The notes: a model not told the origin generated them from the letters alone. A stretch of DNA of 15,399 nt from DASYML01 sp034665545 (GCA_034665545.1 JAXDFO010000003.1:1-15399), one strand, 5' to 3'; positions 7,012 to 15,199 are shown, numbered from the stretch's first letter. Made by a program: numbers and translations.

Positions 7012-8061
7012 ATGTCCATCCTTCAAGCCATCATCCTCGGTATCGTGCAGGGTCTCACGGAATTCATTCCCATCAGTTCGACGGCGCACCTGATTTTTGC
7101 GAGCCGCGCGATGGGCCTGGGCCTGAGCGCGGAGAATAAGACGGCTGTTATCGCCGTCATTCAACTGGGCACGCTCGTCGCCGTGCTCATCTATTTCGCG
7201 GGCGACATCTGGAACATCTCGCTGGCTTTCATAGGCGACCACCTGGCCCTCTTGCGCGGGCGCGGGGCCGATGGTGGCGGAGCCGCGCCGCGCACGACGA
7301 TTGAGGGCTGGCGTCCGTCGCGTCTGTCGCAGGAAGCGTGGCTCGGCTGGCTGGTCATCATCGGGTCTATTCCGGTGGGCGTCGTCGGGTTGCTCTTCAA
7401 AAAACAGATTGAAGGAACGTTCACTAAAAACCTGTGGGTCATTGCGACGATGATGGTCGTGGTCGCGCTCCTGCTCGGCGTAGCAGAGCTAGTGGGCAGG
7501 CGCGAGCGCGGGATGGAGCAACTCGGTATCGGCGACGCGCTCGCGGTCGGCTTCGCGCAGGTGCTGGCGTTGATTCCCGGTTCGAGCCGTTCCGGTTCGA
7601 CCATCATGGGCGGACTCTTCGCCGGAGAGAAACGCGAGACCGCCGCGCGCTTCTCGTTCCTGCTCTCGATGCCCGCCATCGCTGCGAGCGGCCTTCTGGA
7701 ACTCAAGGACGCGCTCAAGAATCTGCCGCACGGAAGCCTCTTGCCGCTCGCGCTGGCGACCCTCATCTCAGGCATCGTCGGCTATCTCTCCATCTGGTTC
7801 CTGCTGCGTTTCCTGCGCACGCACACGACGGGCATCTTCATCGGCTACAGGTTGATTGTGGGCATCGCATTGCTGGTCCTTTTATCGCTCGGCAGGATTA
7901 GTCCTCTGGACGAGCCGCAGCACGCGACGCAAGTTGCGCCCGCCGTGCAGCACGCCTCCCTCATGAAGGGCGATGCGTTGGCGCGCGGCGTCGGGACTAA
8001 CAATATTGAGCGGGATTCTGTAAACTTAACTGGCCCTTCCTCACAGACGACGCGAGAGTAG
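7012..8061 (+). CDS. uppP: undecaprenyl-diphosphatase UppP/BacA
   Basis: UppP is the integral membrane phosphatase that converts undecaprenyl diphosphate to the monophosphate, recycling the lipid carrier for peptidoglycan and O-antigen; it also confers bacitracin resistance. The first family motif, QGLTEFIPISSTAH, is at 13-26 and the second, PGSSRSGSTI, at 189-198; both carry the expected catalytic Glu, Ser, His and Arg residues. Several hydrophobic helices flank them. At 349 residues it is longer than the usual 265-280. The excess is a hydrophilic Gly/Arg-rich loop (about 83-107) and a polar, non-conserved C-terminal tail of about 50 residues after the last helix. No Shine-Dalgarno is visible; an AT-rich repeat abuts the ATG. 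Likely part of the rnj-lptB transcription unit. Confidence 0.96.
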   Translation: MSILQAIILGIVQGLTEFIPISSTAHLIFASRAMGLGLSAENKTAVIAVIQLGTLVAVLIYFAGDIWNISLAFIGDHLALLRGRGADGGGAAPRTTIEGWRPSRLSQEAWLGWLVIIGSIPVGVVGLLFKKQIEGTFTKNLWVIATMMVVVALLLGVAELVGRRERGMEQLGIGDALAVGFAQVLALIPGSSRSGSTIMGGLFAGEKRETAARFSFLLSMPAIAASGLLELKDALKNLPHGSLLPLALATLISGIVGYLSIWFLLRFLRTHTTGIFIGYRLIVGIALLVLLSLGRISPLDEPQHATQVAPAVQHASLMKGDALARGVGTNNIERDSVNLTGPSSQTTRE

Positions 8062-8094
8062 TCTGAGAAAGTTTGAAAGGGCAGAGTAAGTTGC

Positions 8095-8424
8095 ATGAAT
8101 GATGAAACAAAACGCGAGGATCATGGGCCATCTCAACGCCCGCGCAGCCCGCGTGTCCCAGTTGATTTTGCCGTTGAGTTAGAGGGCCGCACTCCGAGCG
8201 GCGAACCCTTCCAAGTTCAAGCTAAGGCCATCAGGATTAGTCGCGGCGGCGCAACCATCGTCACCGATGTGACCCTCGCCGTCGGCGCGGTCGTCCGCCT
8301 GACGCCGCCCTTCGGGCGCACGCTGGAGGCGGAAGTCAACGGCGTCTGGACCGAAGAAACGGCTGGCGGCCAGCAATGCGTCGGCGTCAAACTACTTGAC
8401 GCTAACGGCTGGTTCGCGGAGTGA
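8095..8424 (+). CDS. small PilZ-domain protein
   Basis: A 109-residue protein that looks like a stand-alone PilZ domain: a short charged N-terminus with closely spaced arginines (R15, R17, R20), beta strands beginning RVPVDFAVEL, then RISRGGATI (47-55), VGAVVRLTPPF, and the closing VGVKLLD. PilZ domains typically bind c-di-GMP via RxxxR and (D/N)xSxxG. Here the arginine spacing does not give an exact RxxxR and the Asp/Asn of the second motif is Arg (R47-I-S-R-G-G), so ligand binding is doubtful. No membrane segment. A weak GAG lies about 8 nt before the ATG. It is 33 bp after uppP and its stop is 1 nt before the chosen recJ start. Family assignment is by pattern and moderately sure. Confidence 0.75.
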   Translation: MNDETKREDHGPSQRPRSPRVPVDFAVELEGRTPSGEPFQVQAKAIRISRGGATIVTDVTLAVGAVVRLTPPFGRTLEAEVNGVWTEETAGGQQCVGVKLLDANGWFAE

Positions 8425-8425
8425 A

Positions 8426-10144
8426 TTGAACAATAAACGTTGGATCGTGCGGGAGCCGGATGAGTGTGGGGCGTTGACGCTCGGCGCGTCGGTCGGCGTG
8501 TCGAAGGTGGTCGCGGCGTTGCTGCTGGCGCGTGGTTGTGCGGATGAGGAGTCTGCGCGAAAGTTCCTGCGCCCGTCACACGACCAGTTGCATGACCCTT
8601 CTTTGATGCTGGGCATGTCGGATGCCGTGGGGCGTATCCTGCGCGCGATTGATGCGGGCGAGCCGATTCTGGTCTACGGCGATTATGACGTTGACGGGAC
8701 GACGGGGACCGTTGTTCTGCGCAAGGCTCTGCAACTGCTGGGAGCGCGCACGGGCTATCATGTGCCGCATCGTTTCACGGAAGGTTATGGCGTTCAGCAG
8801 CCCGCTCTTGAAAAGGCCGTGGCCGACGGCTTCAAGTTGGTCGTCAGCGTTGACTGCGGAATACGCGCGCACGAACCGCTTTATTGGGCCAGGAATAACG
8901 GCCTCGATGTCATCGTGACGGACCATCACCTGCCGGACGAAGACGAGGGCGCGCCGCCTGCTTACGCCGTCCTCAATCCGAATCAGAGAGGGTGCGATTA
9001 CCCGGATAAGAATCTGGCCGGAGTCGGCGTTGCCTTTAAGCTGGCGCACGCACTCTTGCGCGAGCGCGGGCGCGAAGCTCTCATCGGCGGCTTCTTGAAG
9101 ATGGTCGCTATCGGGACCGTGGCGGATGTCGCGCCTCTGGTGGGCGAGAATAGGACCATCGTCGCGCTCGGCCTGGCGGACTTGCCGAAGGCCACGAATC
9201 CGGGCTTGCGCGCGTTGATGGAGGTCGCGGGTTGCGGCGACGGGCGCAGCATGACTTCGACCGACCTGGGCTTTCGTCTTGGACCGAGAATCAACGCGGC
9301 GGGTCGCATGGATGCCGCGCGCACGGTCGTCGAACTCTTTGAAACGACCGAAGCGAGCGTCGCGCGCTCGTTGGCCCAAAATCTGGAAGAGCGTAACCGC
9401 GAACGCCAGGCGGTCCAACGCGAGATAGTCAAACTCGCCTTCGCGGAGTTGGAATCAACGAAGGACTCAAGCGCGGGCCATCACGTCGCGGTCATCGCGG
9501 GCGACGGCTGGCACAGGGGCGTGATAGGCATCGCCGCTTCCAAAATCGCGGAGAGGATTAATCGCCCGTGCGTCGTCATCTCTCTTGATGCTGAGATGGG
9601 ACACGGCTCCGCGCGCAGCATAGAGGCTTATCATCTGCTCAACGGTCTGACGGAGTGCGCCGATTTGTTCGAGCGATTCGGCGGCCACTCGCACGCCGCC
9701 GGGCTTGCCATCAGGCGCGAACACATCTCGGAATTGCGCCGCCGTCTCAACGAGCACGCCGCGAGCAGTCTCAGCGATGAAGACCTCGTGCCGCTACTCC
9801 ACATTGATGCCGAGTTACCGTCTGAGGCTTTAACGCTCAAGCTGGCCGAAGAGTTGCGCGCCCTTGAGCCATACGGGGCGGGCAACCCGCGCCCGGTCTT
9901 TATGACGCGAAACTTGCGCGTGATGGGCGAGCCTCGCATCATGAAAGAACGTCATTACAAATTGAGATTAATGGGCCAGGATGGGCCTTCGCTTGAAGCC
10001 GTCTGGTGGGACGGCGTCGAAGAGGCCGAGCGAACGCCCCGGCCCAATGACGGCATCGAACTGGCTTACAGCCTTGAACCCAACACATGGCAGGGCGTCA
10101 CGCGCTTGCAGTTGAACGTGAAGGACTTGAGAACGGTCTCCTGA
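8426..10144 (+). CDS. recJ: single-stranded-DNA-specific exonuclease RecJ
   Basis: RecJ is the 5'-3' ssDNA exonuclease of the DHH phosphoesterase family, used in RecF-pathway recombination, base excision and mismatch repair. From TTG 8426 it has 572 residues: the first metal motif DYDVDGTT (86-93), VSVDCGI (about 140-146), the DHH triad (166-168), then RINAAGRMDAA, the DHHA1 segment with GDGWHRGVIGI and ERFGGHSHAAGLAI, and the OB-fold region with LEPYGAGNPRPVF. All core motifs are present and length is typical. The start is uncertain: TTG 8396 in the same frame would overlap the PilZ gene by 29 nt; 8426 is preferred because it begins directly before the conserved KRWIVRE and follows GGAG (8418-8421), though only 4 nt away. 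The lptC-like gene begins 6 nt after the stop. Confidence 0.95.
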   Translation: MNNKRWIVREPDECGALTLGASVGVSKVVAALLLARGCADEESARKFLRPSHDQLHDPSLMLGMSDAVGRILRAIDAGEPILVYGDYDVDGTTGTVVLRKALQLLGARTGYHVPHRFTEGYGVQQPALEKAVADGFKLVVSVDCGIRAHEPLYWARNNGLDVIVTDHHLPDEDEGAPPAYAVLNPNQRGCDYPDKNLAGVGVAFKLAHALLRERGREALIGGFLKMVAIGTVADVAPLVGENRTIVALGLADLPKATNPGLRALMEVAGCGDGRSMTSTDLGFRLGPRINAAGRMDAARTVVELFETTEASVARSLAQNLEERNRERQAVQREIVKLAFAELESTKDSSAGHHVAVIAGDGWHRGVIGIAASKIAERINRPCVVISLDAEMGHGSARSIEAYHLLNGLTECADLFERFGGHSHAAGLAIRREHISELRRRLNEHAASSLSDEDLVPLLHIDAELPSEALTLKLAEELRALEPYGAGNPRPVFMTRNLRVMGEPRIMKERHYKLRLMGQDGPSLEAVWWDGVEEAERTPRPNDGIELAYSLEPNTWQGVTRLQLNVKDLRTVS

Positions 10145-10150
10145 TTTTAG

Positions 10151-12490
10151 ATGCAAGAGATTACACGTCGAAGAGCGATAGCGATTGGCTTGCGCGCGCG
10201 GCTGCCTTTGGTGGGGCGCGTGCTGGCGTTGGGTGTGCTCGTGGCGGGGCTCATCTTCGTCGGCATCTCTTATTATCGCCTGCGCAATAACCAGCCGTTT
10301 CGCATGAAGGGCGATAAGCCTGAGCTTTCGACGCAAGTGCTGAGCGTGATAGAGGGCTACCAGCGAGTTGAGATGGACGGGGACCGCGTTAAATTACTGG
10401 TCCGGGCCGCGAAGGATATTACTTACGCCGACGGCCATCATGAACTCGAAATGGTCCATCTCGAAAGCCATCCCGCGAGCGGCGAAAAGCCCGACCAGAT
10501 TGACGCCAACCATTCTATCTACGATGCCGAGAAGGGCGAGATTTCCTTCAACGGCGATGTCAAAATTCAGACGCGCAACGACCTGCATGTCAACACCGCC
10601 GCGCTTCTTTATAATCATAAAACGGAAACAGGCGAGACCGCTTCTCCAGTCTCCTTCGAGCGCGAAAATGTTTCGGGGCACGCGGTCGGCGCGTTTCTTG
10701 ACGCGAAGAATAAACGGCTCGAACTGCGTAATGAGGTGGAAATCACGGTCGCGCCGGAGGCTAAAAATACTGGACCGGCAAAAGATAATGGACCGGCTAA
10801 AGCCTCCGGGACTCGCGCGCAACCCGTCACGATTCGGTCGGCGCGCGCCGTCTTCGAGCAGGCCAGCCTGACGATGACCTTCGCGGGCGGCGCGACCGCA
10901 GAGCAGGGCCGCGACATCATGAGCGGCGAAACCCTCGAATGCTATTTGAACGATCAGAAGCGCGTGAAGCTGGTCACGGCGCGCGGCAATTCCTACCTGC
11001 GCTCGATGGAGGAGGGCCGGGGCGCGGAGGTCCGTGCGGCGGACATGGATTTCCTCTTCGACGTGAATCAGAAATTGGACCACGCGATAGCCAACAATAA
11101 CGTCACGGCGCGCAGCCTGGATGCCGATTCCGACATGACGTTGACTGGACCAAATAAGCTTGAGACCAGGTTCGTGGTCCAGGGCGAGCAGAGCTTGCTC
11201 AAGGAGATGCACGCGACCGACGGGCGCGCGGTCGTGACTCTCTCCGCTCCCAAGTCGCAGGCTAATGACCCGCGCGCCGCCAGCAAGCGTCTGACCGCAG
11301 ATGCCGTTCATCTCTTCTGGCACAACAACGGAAAGGACATCGAACGCGCAGAGGCCACGGGCAACGCCGAACTCTTCGTGGACCCCGTGCAAAAAAACGC
11401 CACGGCGGATCGCAAGACGCTGACCGCGCCCAACTTCAATTGCGATTTCTACGAGACGGGAAATCTCGCGCGCAACTTTATTGCGACGGGCGGCACGAAG
11501 GTCTTGATAGAGCCTGTGCAGCCTTCGGACCAGCGCGCGACACGCACGATGACGGCGCAAAAGATGAACGCGCTCTTCACCCGCGAGACGCAGGACGTTG
11601 AAAAGCTGGACGCGCAGGGCGACGCCAAGTTCAACGAGCAGGACCGTAACGGAATCGCTGAGAATGCTTCTTACACGGCGAGCGATGAAGTGATTCGCCT
11701 GCGCGGCGGCGAGCCTACTGTCTGGGATTCGCGCGCGCGCACTAAGGGCACGGAGATTGATTCGGACACGCGCAACGACATCTCTTATAGTCGCGGCAAA
11801 ACTTCGACCACCTATTACAGCCAGGAACAGACGGGCGGCGCAACGCCCTTTCGTAACGTCAAAAGCCCCGTCTACATCGTCGCTGACCGCGCTGACTTTC
11901 GGCACGCGGCGGGCGTCGCCATCTACACGGGCAACGCGCGGGCTTGGCAGGATGATAATTTCGTGCGCGCGGACAAGCTGACTATCTACCGCGACAACAA
12001 ACGCATGGAAGGCGACGGCCACGTTCAGAGCGCGCTCTATCAAGCGAAGCGCAAGACGGCGGGCGGCGCGAGCGAAACCGTTCCGGTCTTCGCCACCAGC
12101 GACCGCATGTGGTATGCGGACCCGGACCGACTGCTTCATTATGATGGTAATGTGGACATCAAGCAGGGCACGGACCGCATCAGGAGCGGCGTCGCGGATG
12201 TCTACCTGCAAAAGGACGGGGGAGAGGTCGAAAAGACCATCGCGCAACGCGAAGTAGTCCTCACGCAACCGGGCAGGCAGGGCAATGGAGAGTGGGCGCA
12301 ATACCTCGCGGCGGATGAAACGGTGGTCCTCAAGGGCAGCCCCGCGCGCGTCCAGGATGTCGAGCAGGGCAACACCGAGAGCAACCGTTTGACCGTCTAC
12401 CTGCGCGATAGTAGAGTGATTGCGGACAGCGACAAAGGCCCACAATCGGCGGGCCGCGTCCGCTCCGTCCATAAGGTCAAGAAGCAGTGA
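10151..12490 (+). CDS. lptC: LptC-LptA-type LPS transport fusion protein
   Basis: A 779-residue protein that appears to combine LptC and LptA, the inner-membrane and periplasmic parts of the LPS export bridge. The N-terminus has a basic segment and one membrane anchor (about 21-42), then an LptC-like beta domain (about 60-200) with VEMDGDRVKLLVRAAKDITYADG and IDANHSIYDAEKGEISFNGDVKI. A low-complexity linker (about 203-222) follows. The rest is a long series of OstA/LptA-like beta units, clearest at about 574-765 (YIVADRADF, YTGNARAWQDDNFVRADKLTIYRD, MWYADPDRLLHYDGNVDI and the ending VVLKGSPARVQD). E. coli LptC and LptA are each under 200 residues, so the size is exceptional. It lies 6 nt after recJ and 7 nt before lptB, which supports the role. 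The opposite-strand 692-codon frame is a shadow. Confidence 0.85.
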   Translation: MQEITRRRAIAIGLRARLPLVGRVLALGVLVAGLIFVGISYYRLRNNQPFRMKGDKPELSTQVLSVIEGYQRVEMDGDRVKLLVRAAKDITYADGHHELEMVHLESHPASGEKPDQIDANHSIYDAEKGEISFNGDVKIQTRNDLHVNTAALLYNHKTETGETASPVSFERENVSGHAVGAFLDAKNKRLELRNEVEITVAPEAKNTGPAKDNGPAKASGTRAQPVTIRSARAVFEQASLTMTFAGGATAEQGRDIMSGETLECYLNDQKRVKLVTARGNSYLRSMEEGRGAEVRAADMDFLFDVNQKLDHAIANNNVTARSLDADSDMTLTGPNKLETRFVVQGEQSLLKEMHATDGRAVVTLSAPKSQANDPRAASKRLTADAVHLFWHNNGKDIERAEATGNAELFVDPVQKNATADRKTLTAPNFNCDFYETGNLARNFIATGGTKVLIEPVQPSDQRATRTMTAQKMNALFTRETQDVEKLDAQGDAKFNEQDRNGIAENASYTASDEVIRLRGGEPTVWDSRARTKGTEIDSDTRNDISYSRGKTSTTYYSQEQTGGATPFRNVKSPVYIVADRADFRHAAGVAIYTGNARAWQDDNFVRADKLTIYRDNKRMEGDGHVQSALYQAKRKTAGGASETVPVFATSDRMWYADPDRLLHYDGNVDIKQGTDRIRSGVADVYLQKDGGEVEKTIAQREVVLTQPGRQGNGEWAQYLAADETVVLKGSPARVQDVEQGNTESNRLTVYLRDSRVIADSDKGPQSAGRVRSVHKVKKQ
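10771..10802 (+). repeat. imperfect 18-bp tandem duplication inside the lptC-like gene
   Basis: TGGACCGGCAAAAGATAA (10771-10788) is followed by TGGACCGGCTAAAG (10789-10802). In frame it encodes GPAKDN then GPAKAS in the linker between the LptC-like domain and the OstA repeats. This looks like a recent small in-frame duplication in a tolerant linker. Confidence 0.6.
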
Positions 12491-12497
12491 TTAAGTT

Positions 12498-13331
12498 ATG
12501 GGAAGCGCGCTGGGCAAAGAGCTATTGATTGATGAGAGGGCCGGGGCAGCGAAGGTCTCGGCGGGCGCGGAAACTGCGCGCGAGCGGGTTGCGCAGGTTG
12601 GCCCATCTGCGTCGGCCCTGGCTGCTTCGCATCTACAGAAATCTTACGCGCGGCGGCGCGTGGTTGATGACGTGAGTTTGCACGTTGAGCGTGGAGAAGT
12701 GGTGGGCCTGCTCGGCGCGAACGGCGCGGGCAAGACGACGACCTTTTACATGATTATAGGGTTGGAGCGGCCAGACCGTGGCGCGATTACCCTCGCGGGC
12801 CATAACGTGGCGCGCTTGCCTATGTACTTGCGTGCGCGCCTCGGCCTCGGCTATCTGCCGCAGGAGCCTTCCGTCTTTCGGAAGATGACGGCGGCGCAGA
12901 ACATACTGGCCGTGCTTGAGACGATGGGCCTGCGTCGTCGTGAAAGGTTCAAGCGGCTGGAGGAATTGCTCGAAGAGTTTGGCATCGCGCATGTGCGTAA
13001 TACGCGCGGCGATGCGCTGTCGGGCGGCGAGCGACGACGCACAGAGATAGCGCGCGCCCTCGCCACAGAGCCGCAATTTATCTTGCTGGACGAGCCTTTC
13101 GCGGGCATTGACCCGAAGGCCGTGGATGAGATTCAACGAATGATTTTGCATCTCAAAAATCGTGGGATAGGCATTCTGATTACAGACCATAACGTGCGCG
13201 AAACGCTGGGCGTGACGGATCGCGCCTATATCATGGCCGAGGGCCGCATCTTTCGCGCGGGCGCGCCGCGAGAGTTGACGGAGGACATGGAAGTCCGCAG
13301 GCTCTACCTCGGCGACAAGTTTCGCATGTAA
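12498..13331 (+). CDS. lptB: LPS export ABC transporter ATP-binding protein LptB
   Basis: LptB is the ATPase that, with LptF and LptG, extracts LPS from the inner membrane and pushes it onto the LptC-LptA bridge. The 277-residue protein has Walker A GANGAGKTT (73-81), Q-loop Q122 in YLPQEPSVFRKM, signature LSGGE (174-178), Walker B ILLDE (195-199), FAGIDP and the H-loop H231 in TDHNVRE. YLPQE.SVFRK is typical of LptB rather than other ABC ATPases. The N-terminus carries about 40 extra, Ala/Glu-rich residues before the conserved LQKSYARRRVVDDVS. The ATG at 12498 is the only ATG there, so either the extension is real or a downstream GTG/TTG is used. It is 7 nt after the lptC-like gene; lptF and lptG are not in the window. 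Confidence 0.95.
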   Translation: MGSALGKELLIDERAGAAKVSAGAETARERVAQVGPSASALAASHLQKSYARRRVVDDVSLHVERGEVVGLLGANGAGKTTTFYMIIGLERPDRGAITLAGHNVARLPMYLRARLGLGYLPQEPSVFRKMTAAQNILAVLETMGLRRRERFKRLEELLEEFGIAHVRNTRGDALSGGERRRTEIARALATEPQFILLDEPFAGIDPKAVDEIQRMILHLKNRGIGILITDHNVRETLGVTDRAYIMAEGRIFRAGAPRELTEDMEVRRLYLGDKFRM

Positions 13332-13360
13332 ACAGTTTTCAATTTTTAGTTGTTGCGTTA

Positions 13361-13390
13361 CTGACGACTGAACATGTTTTCGGTTATAAT
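13361..13390 (+). promoter_or_regulatory. sigma-70-like promoter for rpoN
   Basis: TATAAT at 13385-13390 with CTGACG (13361-13366, four of six consensus bases) and an 18-bp spacer. The start would be near 13397, giving a leader of about 68 nt. The leader has a short weak stem (CGCT 13399-13402 / AGCG 13408-13411) followed by TAAAATATTTTTT, which could be a minor attenuator-like element but is too short to call one. Confidence 0.6.
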
Positions 13391-13464
13391 CTCTCCTGCG
13401 CTGTTCAAGCGTAAAATATTTTTTAGCCCGACAAGATTCTGAAAGCTGTTAATGCAAGCAAGGT

Positions 13465-15054
13465 ATGTCCGTTAAGCTCACAACCAGTCTTTCGCAACGT
13501 CTCGTCCTGACGCCGCAGTTGCGCCAGCGCATAGAGATGTTGCAGATGACATCTCTCGAACTCAGCGAACTCATCCAGCAGCAGATTCTGGAAAACCCCG
13601 TGCTTGAGGAGATACAGACCTCCGAAGAGACGCACGAGTTGGCGGAGAAAATACTGGACCAATTGGCGAGCGGCGACGCCGCCGGTAACTTCGATGTGGT
13701 GGGCGAGGGCGCGGGCAATCTCAACGGCGCGTCCGCCTCGAACGGCGACGGCGACGCGGATGCCGTGGCCGCTTACATCGGCGCGGAGGGTGAAGTCGCG
13801 GCGGGCGAGGGCGCGGGCCTCTCGGAAGTCTCCGACGAAAACTTGAGCGACGATGCGCCGCGCGATGCTTTTGAAGAGATAGACTTCGGGCGTGAGTTTC
13901 AGGATTATCTGGACCCCGGTTATAAAACTCAGGAGTTCGAGTACAAGGAGGACGCGCCGACCTTCGAGCAGTTCTTGACGCGCGCGCCCTCGCTCGTAGA
14001 GCATCTCGAATGGCAGTTGCACATGAGTCCGATTGAGGGCGCGGTCAAGGATGCAGCCGAGTGCGTCATCGGCAACCTGGACGCGGATGGTCGTCTCAAC
14101 GCGACCAACGAAGAGATTGCCGCGATGGGCCAATGCGGCGAAGAGACGGTCGAAGAGGCTCGCCGCGCCGTGATGCAACTCGAACCCGTCGGGTGCGGCG
14201 CGCGCGACGTGCGCGAATGCCTGTTGGCCCAACTCGAATCGCGCGGCGAAGCGGATCGTCTCGCCACCAGGCTCATACGCGACCACCTGCCCGAGTTGCA
14301 GCAGCACAAGCTGCCGAACCTCTCCAAACAGATCGGGATAGATTTGGAGACCCTGCTCGCGGAGATGCAGGTCATACGCACGCTTGACCCTTATCCTGGC
14401 CGCCGCTACTCTTCGGATGAGCCTGTGCTCATCACGCCCGAAATCTACATCGAAAAGATAGACGAGGATTACATCATCTACTTCGCGGATGACGGCAGCC
14501 CGCGCCTGCAAATCAGCCAGAACTATAAGCAGATGCTCACGCAGCAGGGGACGACGAAGGAGACGCGCGATTTCATACGCGATAAGATGCGCTCCGCCGT
14601 TGACCTCCTGCGCAACATAGAGCATCGCCAGCAGACGATTTATAAAGTGGTCGAGTCCATCGTCCATCGCCAGCGCGAATTCTTGGACAAGGGCGTGCAG
14701 TTCATCAAGCCGATGATGCTCAAAGACATCGCGGAAGACATCGGCATGCACCTCTCCACGGTCTCGCGCGTCGTCAATCGCAAGTACGCGCACACGCCGC
14801 AGGGCGTCATCGAATTGCGCCGCTTCTTCACCGAAGGCATGATGAACGAAGAGGGCGAAGAGGTCTCGACGCGCATCATCAAGCTCAAGATTAAGAAGCT
14901 GATAGAGGACGAGGATTCGCACAACCCTATCACGGATGATCAGGTGGTCAAGATTCTGGCGAAGGATGGAATCAAGCTCTCGCGGAGAACGGTCGCCAAG
15001 TACCGCGATCAGATGCAGATTCCAGGCTCGCGCGAGCGACGCGCCGTAGTTTAA
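13465..15054 (+). CDS. rpoN: RNA polymerase sigma-54 factor RpoN
   Basis: Sigma-54 directs RNA polymerase to -24/-12 promoters and needs AAA+ enhancer-binding activators to open them. The 529-residue protein has the Gln/Leu-rich Region I (LSQRLVLTPQLRQRIEMLQM, 9-28; LIQQQILENPVLEE, 36-49), a Gly/Ala/acidic Region II linker (about 70-140), the core-binding domain with MSPIEG and LEPVGCGARDVRECL, the helix-turn-helix (MHLSTVSRVVNRKYAHTP from 428) and the RpoN box SRRTVAKYRD (506-515) that reads the -24 element. All key parts are intact. No good Shine-Dalgarno precedes the ATG. It lies between lptB (133 bp upstream, own promoter) and hpf, the order known in Proteobacteria. Confidence 0.97.
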   Translation: MSVKLTTSLSQRLVLTPQLRQRIEMLQMTSLELSELIQQQILENPVLEEIQTSEETHELAEKILDQLASGDAAGNFDVVGEGAGNLNGASASNGDGDADAVAAYIGAEGEVAAGEGAGLSEVSDENLSDDAPRDAFEEIDFGREFQDYLDPGYKTQEFEYKEDAPTFEQFLTRAPSLVEHLEWQLHMSPIEGAVKDAAECVIGNLDADGRLNATNEEIAAMGQCGEETVEEARRAVMQLEPVGCGARDVRECLLAQLESRGEADRLATRLIRDHLPELQQHKLPNLSKQIGIDLETLLAEMQVIRTLDPYPGRRYSSDEPVLITPEIYIEKIDEDYIIYFADDGSPRLQISQNYKQMLTQQGTTKETRDFIRDKMRSAVDLLRNIEHRQQTIYKVVESIVHRQREFLDKGVQFIKPMMLKDIAEDIGMHLSTVSRVVNRKYAHTPQGVIELRRFFTEGMMNEEGEEVSTRIIKLKIKKLIEDEDSHNPITDDQVVKILAKDGIKLSRRTVAKYRDQMQIPGSRERRAVV

Positions 15055-15079
15055 GACCCGTTGTAGTTTAAGACCGAAA
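15046..15079 (+). repeat. 17-bp duplication spanning the rpoN stop codon
   Basis: GTAGTTTAAGACC occurs at 15046-15058 and again at 15063-15075, a 17-bp period. The first copy contains the last two codons and the TAA stop of rpoN, the second is outside the gene. It looks like a small local duplication of the gene end. Confidence 0.65.
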
Positions 15080-15106
15080 GCAAGTTCGCCAGGTGATGAG
15101 TTGAAG

Positions 15107-15178
15107 AGTGATGAGTGATGAGCAGCAAGACGAAAGTTTTACACTCATCCCGTATCGCTTGTCTCTCATCACTTTTTT
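15107..15178 (+). terminator. long imperfect hairpin with T-run after rpoN
   Basis: AGTGATGAG (15114-15122; an overlapping second copy at 15107-15115) pairs with CTCATCACT (15165-15173), followed by a symmetrical 3x3 internal loop, CAAG (15126-15129) with CTTG (15158-15161), and CGA (15131-15133) with TCG (15155-15157). Six Ts (15173-15178) follow at once. This is terminator-like for rpoN, although the stem is AT-rich and the apical loop is about 21 nt. GTGATGAG occurs a third time at 15093-15100. It would separate rpoN from hpf, which then needs its own promoter; none is obvious. Confidence 0.5.
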
Positions 15179-15180
15179 CT

Positions 15181-15187
15181 AGGAGGG
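15181..15187 (+). promoter_or_regulatory. strong Shine-Dalgarno sequence of hpf
   Basis: AGGAGGG is the best anti-16S match in the window. It ends 12 nt before the ATG at 15200, which is longer than the usual 5-9 nt. It directly follows the T-run of the preceding hairpin. Confidence 0.7.
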
Positions 15188-15199
15188 AGAGCCAGTAAC

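Noticed and set aside
7434..7901. 155-codon + strand frame inside uppP
   Set aside because: It is the +2 shadow of uppP, Arg/Ala-rich as expected for a shifted GC-rich frame.
10394..12472. 692-codon open frame on the - strand opposite the lptC-like gene
   Set aside because: The + strand encodes recognisable LptC/OstA motifs. The antisense translation has no family resemblance, and long antisense frames arise here because TTA, CTA and TCA codons are rare in GC-rich genes.
13721..13890. Gly/Ala/acidic stretch in RpoN as a possible insertion
   Set aside because: Region II of sigma-54 is known to be variable and acidic in many bacteria, so this is normal.
13423..14922. 499-codon open frame on the - strand opposite rpoN
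   Set aside because: RpoN is certain on the + strand with all its regions; the antisense frame is a composition effect.
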